Shown here: piece after piece, positions 1 to 6,280 of the stretch
Position numbering within the stretch: the stretch's first letter is position 1
Layout of the letters: each line of letters begins with the position of its first letter
Assembly: GCA_023132075.1 (NCBI GenBank)
Contig: JAGLYT010000053.1
Span: 1-8,587, forward strand
Length of the DNA: 8,587 nt
Source of the DNA: a bacterium
GTDB lineage: Bacteria; CBDUZB01; JAGLHV01
Direction of reading: 5' to 3'
Position numbers and translations under genes: made by a program
Notes under the pieces: generated by a model
What the model was told of the DNA's origin: nothing
Seen by the model: the letters and a program-made list of their open reading frames with translations, nothing else
Database searches by the model: none

Positions 1-210
1 CGAACAGGTGTTGTCTGTAGCATCTTTCAATACGCTTCCGGTAATTGTCGAATTAACAGGTAAGGTAATATTGTCCCCCGAAATAGTTAGTTCATCAACA
101 GCAATTATCTTAATTGTTACCTGATGAGTCGCAGTATTGGCTGTTATTCCTATCCCGCTTATGGTAAACATAAAACCAAGTACAAACAATCCCATTAACC
201 ATTTTTTCAT
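1..210 (-). CDS. Secreted protein of unknown function, N-terminal fragment (continues past the left edge)
   Basis: The 70 codons visible run off position 1 without a stop, so the gene is cut by the window edge. It begins MKKWLMGLFVLGFMFT, a basic start followed by a hydrophobic stretch, which is a clear Sec signal peptide. Cleavage is likely near residues 23-27 (ITANTA/TH). The mature part opens with alternating hydrophobic and polar residues (HQVTIKIIAVDELTISGDNITL), a beta-rich pattern seen at the start of exported, often Ig-like, surface proteins in environmental bacteria. I do not recognise a named family. The start ATG (208-210) has AGGG about five bases upstream and a stronger GGGAGG further upstream. 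A TATAAT box lies about 46 bases upstream of the start. Export is well supported; function is unknown. Confidence 0.75.
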   Translation of the reverse strand, partial: MKKWLMGLFVLGFMFTISGIGITANTATHQVTIKIIAVDELTISGDNITLPVNSTITGSVLKDATDNTCS

Positions 211-255
211 TTCAACCCTGCTTTCCTCCCATTTTCCGATATATTCTTTCGCTCT

Positions 256-261
256 ATTATA
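256..261 (-). promoter_or_regulatory. Possible -10 box (TATAAT) for the secreted-protein gene
   Basis: On the minus strand the hexamer reads TATAAT, a perfect sigma-70 -10 consensus, about 46 bases before the start codon at 210. No good -35 hexamer is seen 16-18 bases further upstream. In DNA this rich in A and T such a hexamer occurs often by chance, so the call rests mainly on position. Confidence 0.25.
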
Positions 262-325
262 GATGTGTTGCCTAATAATCTATTTCTATTTCCATAATAT
301 ATATATATTAATCGTCCTCTACCTG

Positions 326-910
326 TTAATCTGTTTTATGTCCATTCTCAGCCAAACTATTTTTTCCAACCGTTCCAACTCCTATAATAAGCAACAAAAT
401 TCCTGCCACAAAAACACCTGTCTCCCTTACCGGAAATGAAAAAGATTTCCGTCGTCTTATTACCAGAAAACCATTATATGAAGGACTCCATTTACCCCTT
501 ATCGTATAACTTATCCATCCTTGAAAATCACGTTCAAAACTATACACGCCTAATTTGTAATATTGTCCCCGGCCGAAACTGTTTCGAAGATATCCAAACT
601 TAAAATTTTCTTTAAATTCACTAATTACTTCTGCTTTTTGATTAACAAAAAAACCACTCATCTTAAAGTCTTTATTTTCTATCCGTCTATCAGGAACTTT
701 TAACCAGACAGAAAATTCATCTCCCTTTTTTGCGGTAAAGGAATCTGTTTTTGAACTTTCCGTAGAAATTGACAGGGATACCGGGAAAGCATAGACATCC
801 TTGTACAATCCTTTGGCAACACTAACTATCCCCAAAACCATACCAACTATCATAATAATGCCGCTAAAAATAATAATACAAAGCCCCAGTATAAATTTTA
901 GCTTATTCAT
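326..910 (-). CDS. Small membrane protein with two transmembrane segments and an exposed central domain, function unknown
   Basis: The protein has 194 residues from the ATG at 910. A strongly hydrophobic segment spans about residues 5-32 (FILGLCIIIFSGIIMIVG and onward) and a second one lies near the C terminus (about 166-181, VFVAGILLLIIGVG). The roughly 130 residues between are polar and beta-rich, with many aromatic residues (YLRNSFGRGQYYKLGVYSF), and would sit outside the cytoplasm if the first segment acts as a signal anchor. The tail is short and polar. A TTG codon three codons upstream (917-919) is an alternative start and sits at better distance from a weak AAAGA motif, so the start is uncertain. 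I recognise no family. The gene lies between a methyltransferase and a secreted-protein gene on the same strand, with gaps of about 90 and 115 bases. Confidence 0.7.
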   Translation of the reverse strand: MNKLKFILGLCIIIFSGIIMIVGMVLGIVSVAKGLYKDVYAFPVSLSISTESSKTDSFTAKKGDEFSVWLKVPDRRIENKDFKMSGFFVNQKAEVISEFKENFKFGYLRNSFGRGQYYKLGVYSFERDFQGWISYTIRGKWSPSYNGFLVIRRRKSFSFPVRETGVFVAGILLLIIGVGTVGKNSLAENGHKTD

Positions 911-948
911 AATATACAAATATCTTTCTTTTTAAATAAATTAGAGTT

Positions 949-970
949 AAATAGGAACAGCAACCTATTT
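949..970. repeat. Perfect inverted repeat between two genes, weak terminator or operator candidate
   Basis: AAATAGG (949-955) and CCTATTT (964-970) are perfect 7-base inverted arms around an 8-base loop. The element lies between the stop of the zinc-ribbon methyltransferase (1004) and the start of the membrane protein gene (910). On the minus strand the right side is not followed by a clean run of T, so it is a poor intrinsic terminator. An operator upstream of the membrane protein gene is equally possible. Confidence 0.35.
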
Positions 971-1003
971 GATTTGTAAAATAAGGAAAGGTAAAATGTT
1001 AAA

Positions 1004-1879
1004 TTATTTGTGTCTTGCAACAATCCAGATAGTATCATATATATTAACCCTAAATATGTTTTTAATTGTTAAAAAAAACAAATATAAACAATCGTGAATA
1101 ATTTTTTTAATCCCTATTGCACTGTAATAAGGATCCAATGTGTCCTCTATTACAACAAATTTTTTTTTAGTAAGCCATTTTTTTAAACTGGAACCGGTAA
1201 AATGTGATAAATGTATTTCAGGTAAAGTACCGTTTAGTTCCAATTTAGGTAATCCAAATATCCCGTACTTTTTAAATTTACCAATTCGAAAAAATGATAA
1301 TAAACGCTTAATGGGAGGTTTTACAAAAGAATTAATTTCATTAGGAACTGTAATAATAAGAATGCCTTTCTTATTCAATAAATTATAACATTTTTCTATG
1401 AGCCGGGATGGATACGGTACATGCTCTAATACATGAAAAAGTGTTATCACATCAAATCGACAGTCACCAAAGTCAATATCTTCTACTTGACCTTTTTTCA
1501 AATTCAAATCATATTTTTCTTTAGCCGTTTTTATTGCACTTTCCGACACCTCGGTTCCTTCTACTTTAAAATCATTTCCGGCAAAATACAAAAATTGCCC
1601 TATTCCTGTTCCCACATCCAGGAGAGTGCCTGTATTTTTAAATTTTTTTATCATTTTTAGACGTCGTTGCCATAAAATATTTCTCCCTTTTTCCTCTTTA
1701 AGCCATCCATCATATTGCTCTTCTTTAGAATAAAAATCTTTGATTTCATCAAAAGCAGGCCGTGGATTATCAAATATATATCCACAGTGATTACATTTAA
1801 AAATATTATGTTTACTATCTACTGAAAAGATAGATTCACTTTCACATAAATTACATTTACTTAAATTTTCCAATTTCAC
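1004..1879 (-). CDS. Class I SAM-dependent methyltransferase with N-terminal zinc ribbon
   Basis: The 291-residue protein starts with a four-cysteine zinc-ribbon motif (C9-x2-C12 and C29-x2-C32). A Rossmann-fold methyltransferase domain of the Methyltransf_23 type follows. Motif I, the SAM-binding glycine loop, is LLDVGTGIG at about 86-94; an acidic residue for the ribose is in GTEVSE at about 108-113; the post-motif segment is TLFHVLEHVPYP at about 147-157; the strand GILIITVPN lies at about 172-180. Proteins of this architecture methylate small molecules or sugars and are frequent in surface-glycan and secondary-metabolite clusters. The substrate cannot be read from the sequence. The C-terminal third holds basic and hydrophobic segments (KRLLSFFRIGKFKKYG). 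The start codon is GTG (1877-1879), supported by AAGGA about nine bases upstream. No glycosyltransferase is nearby to fix a glycan role. Confidence 0.88.
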   Translation of the reverse strand: MKLENLSKCNLCESESIFSVDSKHNIFKCNHCGYIFDNPRPAFDEIKDFYSKEEQYDGWLKEEKGRNILWQRRLKMIKKFKNTGTLLDVGTGIGQFLYFAGNDFKVEGTEVSESAIKTAKEKYDLNLKKGQVEDIDFGDCRFDVITLFHVLEHVPYPSRLIEKCYNLLNKKGILIITVPNEINSFVKPPIKRLLSFFRIGKFKKYGIFGLPKLELNGTLPEIHLSHFTGSSLKKWLTKKKFVVIEDTLDPYYSAIGIKKIIHDCLYLFFLTIKNIFRVNIYDTIWIVARHK

Positions 1880-2017
1880 AATACTGTTCCTTATTTAAAA
1901 ATAACCATTTATTTCAAAACCACTGCTCATATAAATTCTATTTTTTTCACTTTTAAAGAATTAATCGCTATCCTTATTTGCTTCTCTATCAATCATTTAT
2001 TCGGTTGTATATGTTTC

Positions 2018-2383
2018 CTATATATTTGCCTTCCTGAGCTCCTCCTCGCTCATGCCGAAATAATGCCCAATTTCGTGCATTACTACTTCCCGTACTTTCA
2101 GCAATATCTCCTCTTCTGTTCGACACAAGGCTTCTATGGATTTTTTATATATTGATATCTTATCCGGCAAAACATTACCATACCTGTAACCCCTTTTCCC
2201 CAGCGGTACACCATGATATAATCCCAGAAGATGCAGAGGATTTTTTACTCCAAAACGTAATAAAACATCCTTTGATGGAACATCTTCAACTACGATTATA
2301 ATATTCTCCATTTTCCGGAGAAACTTTGTTGGCAAATCATCCAAAGAAGTCTTTACTAATTTCTCAAAAGCTATTTTGTTCAT
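2018..2383 (-). CDS. Zincin-like metallopeptidase family protein (Zincin_1 / DUF1025 type)
   Basis: The 121-residue protein matches in length and pattern the small zincin-like family Pfam PF06262. It has the early F-x-x-L-V-x-x-(S/A)-L-D-x-L-P pattern at about 6-18, VVEDVPS at about 31-37, LLGLYHGVPLGKRG at 52-65, the P-x-x-I-x-I-Y-(K/R) strand at 73-80, and the zinc motif HEIGHYFGM at 103-111. H103 and H107 would bind zinc and E104 would be the general base. Members are cytoplasmic, lack a signal peptide as here, and their substrates are poorly known. The ATG at 2383 is preferred: GGA lies about five bases before it. A TTG at 2392 is the longer alternative. The gene follows the MORN-repeat gene by only 29 bases and is probably cotranscribed with it. 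Confidence 0.87.
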   Translation of the reverse strand: MNKIAFEKLVKTSLDDLPTKFLRKMENIIIVVEDVPSKDVLLRFGVKNPLHLLGLYHGVPLGKRGYRYGNVLPDKISIYKKSIEALCRTEEEILLKVREVVMHEIGHYFGMSEEELRKANI

Positions 2384-2412
2384 TTTTTCCAATTTCTTTT
2401 TTTTAAGATTTT

Positions 2413-3684
2413 CTACTTCTTCTTTCCCTTCTCTCCTGATTTTCCCAGCCCCTTATTTTCCTGTTTTTTTTCTTCCGTAATATTTTGTTTATTATTAATT
2501 AGCTGCCCATCTTTATATGTATTTATTAATGTCGGAGTTAAATAACCCTTTAGATATATTTTAGTAATACCGTCCTTTTTACCCGCCTTATAATTTTCTT
2601 CATATCCTAATTCTCCGGTCTCATAATACTGCTTAGTTATTCCTTCTAATTTACCATCTTTATAACTTGATTCTTTTTTTACCATTCCGTTTTCGTGATA
2701 CTCCTTAATCTTTCCTTCCGGCTTACCATCTTTAAAAATTGACTCCATTTTCAATTTACCATCTTCGTAATATTCTTTAGTTCCCCCTTTTAACTTTCCT
2801 TTTTTATACCTCGACACTGTTTTCAATTCACCAGTTTCGTAATATGCCTTACTTTTTCCTTCAAGTTTATTCTTTTTAAAGTTCAACTCTATCTTTATCT
2901 TACCTGTCGCATAACACTCTTTACTTTTTCCTTGCAACTCACCATTTTTAAAATTTGCCTCTTTAAACAGCTTACCACTCTGGTAATATTCCGTACTCTT
3001 TCCTTCCGGCCTACCATCTTTAAAAGTTGCTTCTTTCTTTAATTCACCATTCTCGTAATATTCTTTACTCTTTCCTTCCGGTTTACCATCCTTGAAATTT
3101 GCCTCCCTATCTAATTTGCCACTTTCATAGTATTCCTTAACTATTCCTTCCGGTTTACCATCTTTATAATTTCCCTCTCTAAACATCTTGCCACTCCAGT
3201 AATATTCCGTACTCTTTCCTTCCAGCCTACCATCTTTAAAAGTTGCTTGTTTCTTTAATTTGCCACTCTCGTAATATTCTTTGCTCTTTCCTTCCGGTTT
3301 ACCGTCTTTAAAATTTGTCTCTCTATTTAATTTACCATTTTCATAGTATTCCTTAACTATTCCTTCCGGTTTACCATCTTTAAAAGTTGCTTCTTTCTTT
3401 AATTCACCAGTCTTGTAGTATTCTTTACTCTTTCCTTCCGGTTGACCACTTTTGAAGTTTGCCTCTGTCTTTAATTCACCAGTCTTGTAATATTCCCTAA
3501 CCACTCCTTCCGTTTTCCCATTCTTATTATTTGCTTCCTTCCATATCTTACCACTCTTGTAATATTGGCGTATCATAGTATCAGATGTTTCTGCAATTGT
3601 TACTTTGGAAAAAACAAAAAAACACGTCAAGCTTGTTAAAAATAAAACCATAACTTTTTTTACCATATTTTTTACTGTTTTCAT
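2413..3684 (-). CDS. Secreted MORN-repeat (YwqK-like) protein
   Basis: The 423-residue protein has a Sec signal peptide (basic MKTVKNMVKK, hydrophobic 11-27, likely cleavage after A31 in VTIA/ETS). Fourteen full 24-residue repeats and one degenerate repeat follow at about residues 39-396, each with KEYY..G.L....FKDG.PEG. This is the MORN_2 type (Pfam PF07661) of bacterial proteins often labelled YwqK-family antitoxin. A 27-residue tail, very rich in K, G and E, ends the protein. Such repeats form a long beta-hairpin solenoid used as a binding scaffold; there is no catalytic motif. The antitoxin label comes from annotation transfer and is not supported here: no toxin is adjacent and this copy is exported. 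The ATG (3682-3684) has AGGGG seven bases upstream. The small metallopeptidase gene follows after 29 bases. Confidence 0.9.
   Translation of the reverse strand: MKTVKNMVKKVMVLFLTSLTCFFVFSKVTIAETSDTMIRQYYKSGKIWKEANNKNGKTEGVVREYYKTGELKTEANFKSGQPEGKSKEYYKTGELKKEATFKDGKPEGIVKEYYENGKLNRETNFKDGKPEGKSKEYYESGKLKKQATFKDGRLEGKSTEYYWSGKMFREGNYKDGKPEGIVKEYYESGKLDREANFKDGKPEGKSKEYYENGELKKEATFKDGRPEGKSTEYYQSGKLFKEANFKNGELQGKSKECYATGKIKIELNFKKNKLEGKSKAYYETGELKTVSRYKKGKLKGGTKEYYEDGKLKMESIFKDGKPEGKIKEYHENGMVKKESSYKDGKLEGITKQYYETGELGYEENYKAGKKDGITKIYLKGYLTPTLINTYKDGQLINNKQNITEEKKQENKGLGKSGEKGKKK
2497..3570 (-). repeat. Array of 72-bp coding repeats (15 MORN-type units)
   Basis: The coding sequence of residues 39-396 is a head-to-tail array with a 24-residue (72-base) period. 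Repeats 2-9 and 12-13 are closest to consensus. Repeats 10-11 (KECYATG, KAYYETG) and 14-15 (KKDG, KIYLKGY) are diverged, so the array is most uniform in its middle. Tyr-Tyr, the turn Gly, and the closing Gly of each unit are almost invariant. Confidence 0.9.
2971..3379 (-). repeat. Higher-order tandem duplication of a three-repeat block (216-bp period)
   Basis: Positions 2971-3163 match 3187-3379 at an offset of exactly 216 bases, which is three 72-base units. A hand count gives about 17 mismatches over 193 bases, most of them transitions. At protein level repeats 4-5-6 correspond to 7-8-9: NRETNF/DREANF, KKQATF/KKEATF, and the units that begin with TEYY right after GKS. The match fades on both sides. 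This shows recent growth of the array by unequal exchange or slippage of a three-unit block. Confidence 0.75.
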
Positions 3685-3735
3685 TTCTATTCCCCTCTTA
3701 TATTTTTAAGTAATGTCAAAAATGTTTTGTTTTTT

Positions 3736-3821
3736 GGTAGTCGCAGGCTTCAGCCTGCAGAAAATTTCCAACGATAACGCAGGCTTCCTCCACAGGCGGA
3801 CAAGAAAGCCCTGTGGCTACC
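3736..3821. repeat. 86-bp palindromic intergenic element with GGTAG inverted termini (REP/MITE-like)
   Basis: The left end reads GGTAGTCGCAGGCTT and the reverse complement of the right end reads GGTAGCCACAGGGCTT, so the element has imperfect terminal inverted repeats beginning GGTAG. Two hairpins lie inside: GCAGGCT/AGCCTGC (3743-3749 with 3752-3758) and CCACAGG/CCTGTGG (3790-3796 with 3810-3816). The ten-mer CGCAGGCTTC occurs twice (3742 and 3779). The segment is clearly richer in G and C than its flanks. It carries no ORF and resembles dispersed GGTAGC-type palindromic elements of environmental bacteria. No target-site duplication is evident. It lies upstream of the MORN gene start and beyond the radical SAM gene terminator. 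Confidence 0.65.
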
Positions 3822-3924
3822 TTCCCCTATTTACAAAAAATTTTTCCTTTATCTACAAACTTCTTTCTGTTTTTCTTTCATTCCTTTTTTGACACTACCT
3901 TATATGCTTTCCAATTATCATTAA

Positions 3925-3944
3925 ACAAAAAAAGCAGCCGCTTT
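3925..3944 (-). terminator. Probable intrinsic terminator of the aldolase-radical SAM unit
   Basis: On the minus strand AAAGC and GCTTT pair around the loop GGCT (arms 3940-3944 and 3931-3935), followed by a T-rich run. It begins 18 bases after the radical SAM stop codon. The stem is only five base pairs, so strength is doubtful, but position and T run fit. Confidence 0.45.
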
Positions 3945-3962
3945 ATAAATGATACTATTATT

Positions 3963-4841
3963 CTACAAGCCCCTCAAGCAATCAGGTGTCAGGACATCTT
4001 CCTGCTTATTCTCAATTACCCAATCAAGTTCTTTCAAAATCCTATGTTTGTCCTTAGGAAAACGGGCACTTATCGAGTAATAATTCGAAGCGTGGTTTGA
4101 AAAAAACAAACATTTGAAATCGTCAAGTTTTTCAACTAAAAGGCGAAGCTCTTCCAAAAAATCAAATTGTTCAAGCTGTTTAAATTTACCCTTTTTTATC
4201 ATTTGATAAAGAGGTGTTTCAGGAACGACCATCAAAGTCAAAGCGGCTATTTGCTGCGGCTGGGCAAGATTTAAAATTTTTGCGGTATTTGCACTATGCT
4301 GAACCGACAGCTCTTTTCCTCCAAGTCCTAATATTACAGTCACATTTACCTTTATTCCCGCCTCTTTTATCTTGATACAAGTTTCTACATTCCCGGCAGG
4401 TGAACCATATTTTTTGACTCGTCTGTATACTTCCTCATCTCCGGTTTCAAACCCAAGATATATTATACCAAGTTTATTTTTTTTAAGTTCGGATAAATCA
4501 CTAACCGATTTATCCTCCAGACTTTTGATGGAACCATATATTCCGATTTTGGTAAGTTTTGGAAAATTATCCTGCACGAGCTCAAAAATGTGTACCAGCT
4601 TCCTCTGCTCTACTACCAGTGCATCCCCATCAGCGAAAAATATTCTTCTGGTCAGGGGATAAACTCGGGCAGCGTATTTTATTTCTCTTTCAATCTCTTC
4701 CAAATCTTTAATTTTAAACTTTTTATCTTTATAGGCAGGACAGAAAATGCAGTGATTATCCGAACATCCAAGTGTAATCTGAAAAATAAGGCTGTTTGCC
4801 TCACTGGGAGGCCTTATTACAACACCCTGGTAAGAAATCAT
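3963..4841 (-). CDS. Radical SAM protein with CX4CX2C cluster motif
   Basis: The 292-residue protein carries the cluster motif C26-SDNH-C31-IF-C34, whose cysteines should bind the SAM-cleaving [4Fe-4S] cluster. The spacing is CX4CX2C rather than the usual CX3CX2C. It is typical of a known subfamily with GCSxNxCxFC near the N terminus, often auto-labelled coproporphyrinogen III oxidase-like. Other subfamily marks are FFADGDALV (68-76), YLGFETGDEEVYRRVKKYG (128-146), VILGLGGKE (169-177) and SNHASNY (248-254) near the C terminus. The radical SAM barrel fills nearly the whole chain and no auxiliary-cluster or B12 domain is present. The reaction is unknown. The ATG at 4841 has GAGAGG eight bases upstream. 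It follows the aldolase gene by 49 bases and is probably cotranscribed with it. Confidence 0.9.
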   Translation of the reverse strand: MISYQGVVIRPPSEANSLIFQITLGCSDNHCIFCPAYKDKKFKIKDLEEIEREIKYAARVYPLTRRIFFADGDALVVEQRKLVHIFELVQDNFPKLTKIGIYGSIKSLEDKSVSDLSELKKNKLGIIYLGFETGDEEVYRRVKKYGSPAGNVETCIKIKEAGIKVNVTVILGLGGKELSVQHSANTAKILNLAQPQQIAALTLMVVPETPLYQMIKKGKFKQLEQFDFLEELRLLVEKLDDFKCLFFSNHASNYYSISARFPKDKHRILKELDWVIENKQEDVLTPDCLRGL

Positions 4842-4890
4842 CTTAAAAACCTCTCTGATAAGAACAAAAATCTTTTGACAGAGGCTATTC

Positions 4891-5877
4891 TTATTCCATC
4901 ATTTCATCATAAAATTTTAGGTAACTGTCTTTCTCCTGACTCTTTCTTAATTTAATAGCTTCCCTGGGATGACAGTTAAGCTGACCTGTTATCATATATG
5001 GAATGCTGTGACCCCAATCAAGCTGAGCCTTTAACGGAAGCATCTCCTTTTCTATACATTCAATAATCGGACGAAGCTTAAATCTTGGATTTTTTAGGAA
5101 ACCGACAAGCAGTTCCAACGGACAATTGCCCGCTCCGCGTCCCAAGCCGTTTATTGTTGCATCAAGCCTGGTTGCCCCAAGTATTAATGCTTCAATAGTG
5201 TTAGCATAGGCAAGCTGCTGATTATTATGACAATGTACACCTACTTCCTTCCCTGTTCCTTCAAGAACTTTTAAATATTTTTTAACCAACTTCCTTACTT
5301 GTTCGGAATAAAGTGCCCCGAAACTATCTACTAAAAACACTGCACTTACCGGTGATTTGGCAATAAGTTCTAAGCCGTCACTAAGCTCCTTATCCTGTAC
5401 AACTGAAATAGCCATAAGCTGCATTGTGGCTTCATAACCTTTATCGACAACATCTTTTACAATATCCAATGCCGTCGGAACCTGATGAATATAGCAGGCT
5501 ACGCGAATAGTATCCAAAACACTTTGTTTTTTGGGCAATATGTCAGTGTGATAATCAGTTCTTCCGGTATCAGCCATAGCACAAATTTTTAAATCAGTCT
5601 TATTTTCACCGATAATACGCCGCATATCATCTTCATCGCAAAACTTCCAATTTCCAAATTGATCGGGAGCAAAAAGTTTCTTGGAAGATTTATATCCTAT
5701 CTCCATATAATTTATGCCCGCAACGACAAGGGTGTCATATACGGCTTTCACAAATTTATCATCGTAGCAATGATCATTAATAAGTCCTCCGTCCCGAATT
5801 GTACAATCGCAAACCTTAATTTTAGGCCTATAAGTTACCCATGAATCTTTTTCATTACCACTGTTTTTATTTCCCAT
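4891..5877 (-). CDS. DRE-TIM metallolyase, HMG-CoA lyase-like / 4-hydroxy-2-oxovalerate aldolase-like
   Basis: Residues here are numbered from the upstream ATG at 5880. The signature CTIRDGG (26-32) places Arg29 and Asp30 in the active site, with Asp30 a metal ligand. The HCHNN motif (216-220) gives the two His ligands for the divalent metal, and GLGRGAGN (245-252) is the glycine-rich loop near the active site. These mark the DRE-TIM superfamily (Pfam HMGL-like), closest in pattern to the 4-hydroxy-2-oxovalerate aldolase-like group (cd07944 type). Such enzymes cleave or form a carbon-carbon bond next to a keto-acid enolate; the exact substrate is open. There is no regulatory LeuA domain, so 2-isopropylmalate synthase is unlikely. 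GGGAGG lies only two bases from the ATG at 5880 but five from the ATG at 5877, which is therefore preferred (328 residues). Next on the strand is the radical SAM gene. Confidence 0.9.
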   Translation of the reverse strand: MGNKNSGNEKDSWVTYRPKIKVCDCTIRDGGLINDHCYDDKFVKAVYDTLVVAGINYMEIGYKSSKKLFAPDQFGNWKFCDEDDMRRIIGENKTDLKICAMADTGRTDYHTDILPKKQSVLDTIRVACYIHQVPTALDIVKDVVDKGYEATMQLMAISVVQDKELSDGLELIAKSPVSAVFLVDSFGALYSEQVRKLVKKYLKVLEGTGKEVGVHCHNNQQLAYANTIEALILGATRLDATINGLGRGAGNCPLELLVGFLKNPRFKLRPIIECIEKEMLPLKAQLDWGHSIPYMITGQLNCHPREAIKLRKSQEKDSYLKFYDEMME

Positions 5878-5888
5878 CATATCCTCCC

Positions 5889-6198
5889 TTTAAATAATAA
5901 CCTAAATATTTTTTTTACTTCTTAAACTGTTGAAATATAGACAATAAACAGAAAACAACTACTATATGTTTTTCTACGAATTTTTCCAAATTATACTCCA
6001 CATCCCATTCAATGTTTTTCTTTTATACCAAAAAATAACCCAAAAAGCAACTGAATTTTAAAACAGGGACAATGACTCTTTATTTTAATAAATTTTCGTG
6101 ATATTTTTTGTTGTACAATTTCCAGAAATATGGCAATCTGAAAATAATGGAATGGGATATATATCTTACTGCCTTATATTTACAAAGTAAGCAAATTA
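5889..6198. other. Gene-free AT-rich interval between divergent genes
   Basis: About 310 bases separate the aldolase ribosome binding site from the attC site. The longest plausible reading frame is a 31-codon ORF (5966-6061, plus) without a ribosome binding site, which I do not accept as a gene. The interval must hold the minus-strand promoter of the aldolase unit and possibly a plus-strand promoter for the lipoprotein gene. TACAAT at about 6114-6119 is the best plus -10 look-alike, but it has no convincing -35. If the attC at 6199 belonged to a cassette, its body would be this stretch, now without a readable gene. Confidence 0.5.
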
Positions 6199-6259
6199 AC
6201 CTAACAAATTGCTGCAGTAAACATTGCCTGGGCATTGTTGCTGAGCTTTAGTGTTAGGC
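6199..6259 (+). other. attC: Integron attC recombination site (61 bp)
   Basis: R'' is ACCTAAC (6199-6205, fits RYYYAAC) and R' is GTTAGGC (6253-6259, fits GTTRRRY). Seven base pairs join 6200-6206 to 6252-6258. After unpaired spacers, L'' GCTGCAG (6211-6217) pairs with L' CTGAGC (6241-6246), leaving G6214 extrahelical. Six bases later A6221 is also extrahelical. The terminal stem then closes with GCC/GGC (6226-6228 with 6231-6233) and one T-T mismatch. The distances (eight bases from AAC to the first extrahelical base, six to the second, and 6+3+6 on the right arm before GTT) equal those I recall for the aadA7 attC. Integron integrase would cut the bottom strand between G6253 and T6254. Orientation puts the next cassette to the right, where the lipoprotein gene begins 28 bases beyond the cut. 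No integrase gene is in the window. Confidence 0.85.
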
Positions 6260-6267
6260 AAAAAAAA

Positions 6268-6273
6268 GAGGAG
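6268..6273 (+). promoter_or_regulatory. Ribosome binding site that fixes the lipoprotein start
   Basis: GAGGAG lies seven bases before ATG 6281-6283. It decides against the in-frame GTG at 6251, which falls inside the attC right arm and has no Shine-Dalgarno sequence. Confidence 0.8.
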
Positions 6274-6280
6274 AAGAAAT

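Noticed and set aside
295-310. Alternating AT tract as a functional site
   Set aside because: A short AT dinucleotide run in an AT-rich gap is expected by chance and has no further structure.
2497-3570. CRISPR-like array
   Set aside because: The 72-base repeats are directly adjacent, without spacers, and keep an open frame encoding MORN-type units behind a signal peptide.
2413-3684. Calling the MORN protein a toxin-antitoxin antitoxin
   Set aside because: The label comes from family naming; this protein is exported and the adjacent gene is a zincin-type protein, not a recognised toxin.
3714-3719. Perfect TTGACA (-35) on the minus strand ahead of the MORN gene
   Set aside because: The only TATAAG-like box is about 11 bases downstream, too close for a sigma-70 promoter, and nothing suitable lies at 16-18 bases.
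4372-4955. Plus-strand ORFs opposite the radical SAM and aldolase genes, and similar ones opposite the methyltransferases
   Set aside because: They overlap strong minus-strand genes with clear family motifs, and their translations show no domain and no ribosome binding site.
5966-6061. 31-codon plus-strand ORF in the gene-free interval
   Set aside because: It has no ribosome binding site, and Phe/Ile-rich content is expected from AT-rich noncoding DNA.
6251-6280. An in-frame GTG start that would add ten residues to the lipoprotein
   Set aside because: The GTG lies in the attC right arm, lacks a Shine-Dalgarno sequence, and would put a basic extension ahead of a textbook lipoprotein signal; ATG 6281 has GAGGAG seven bases upstream.
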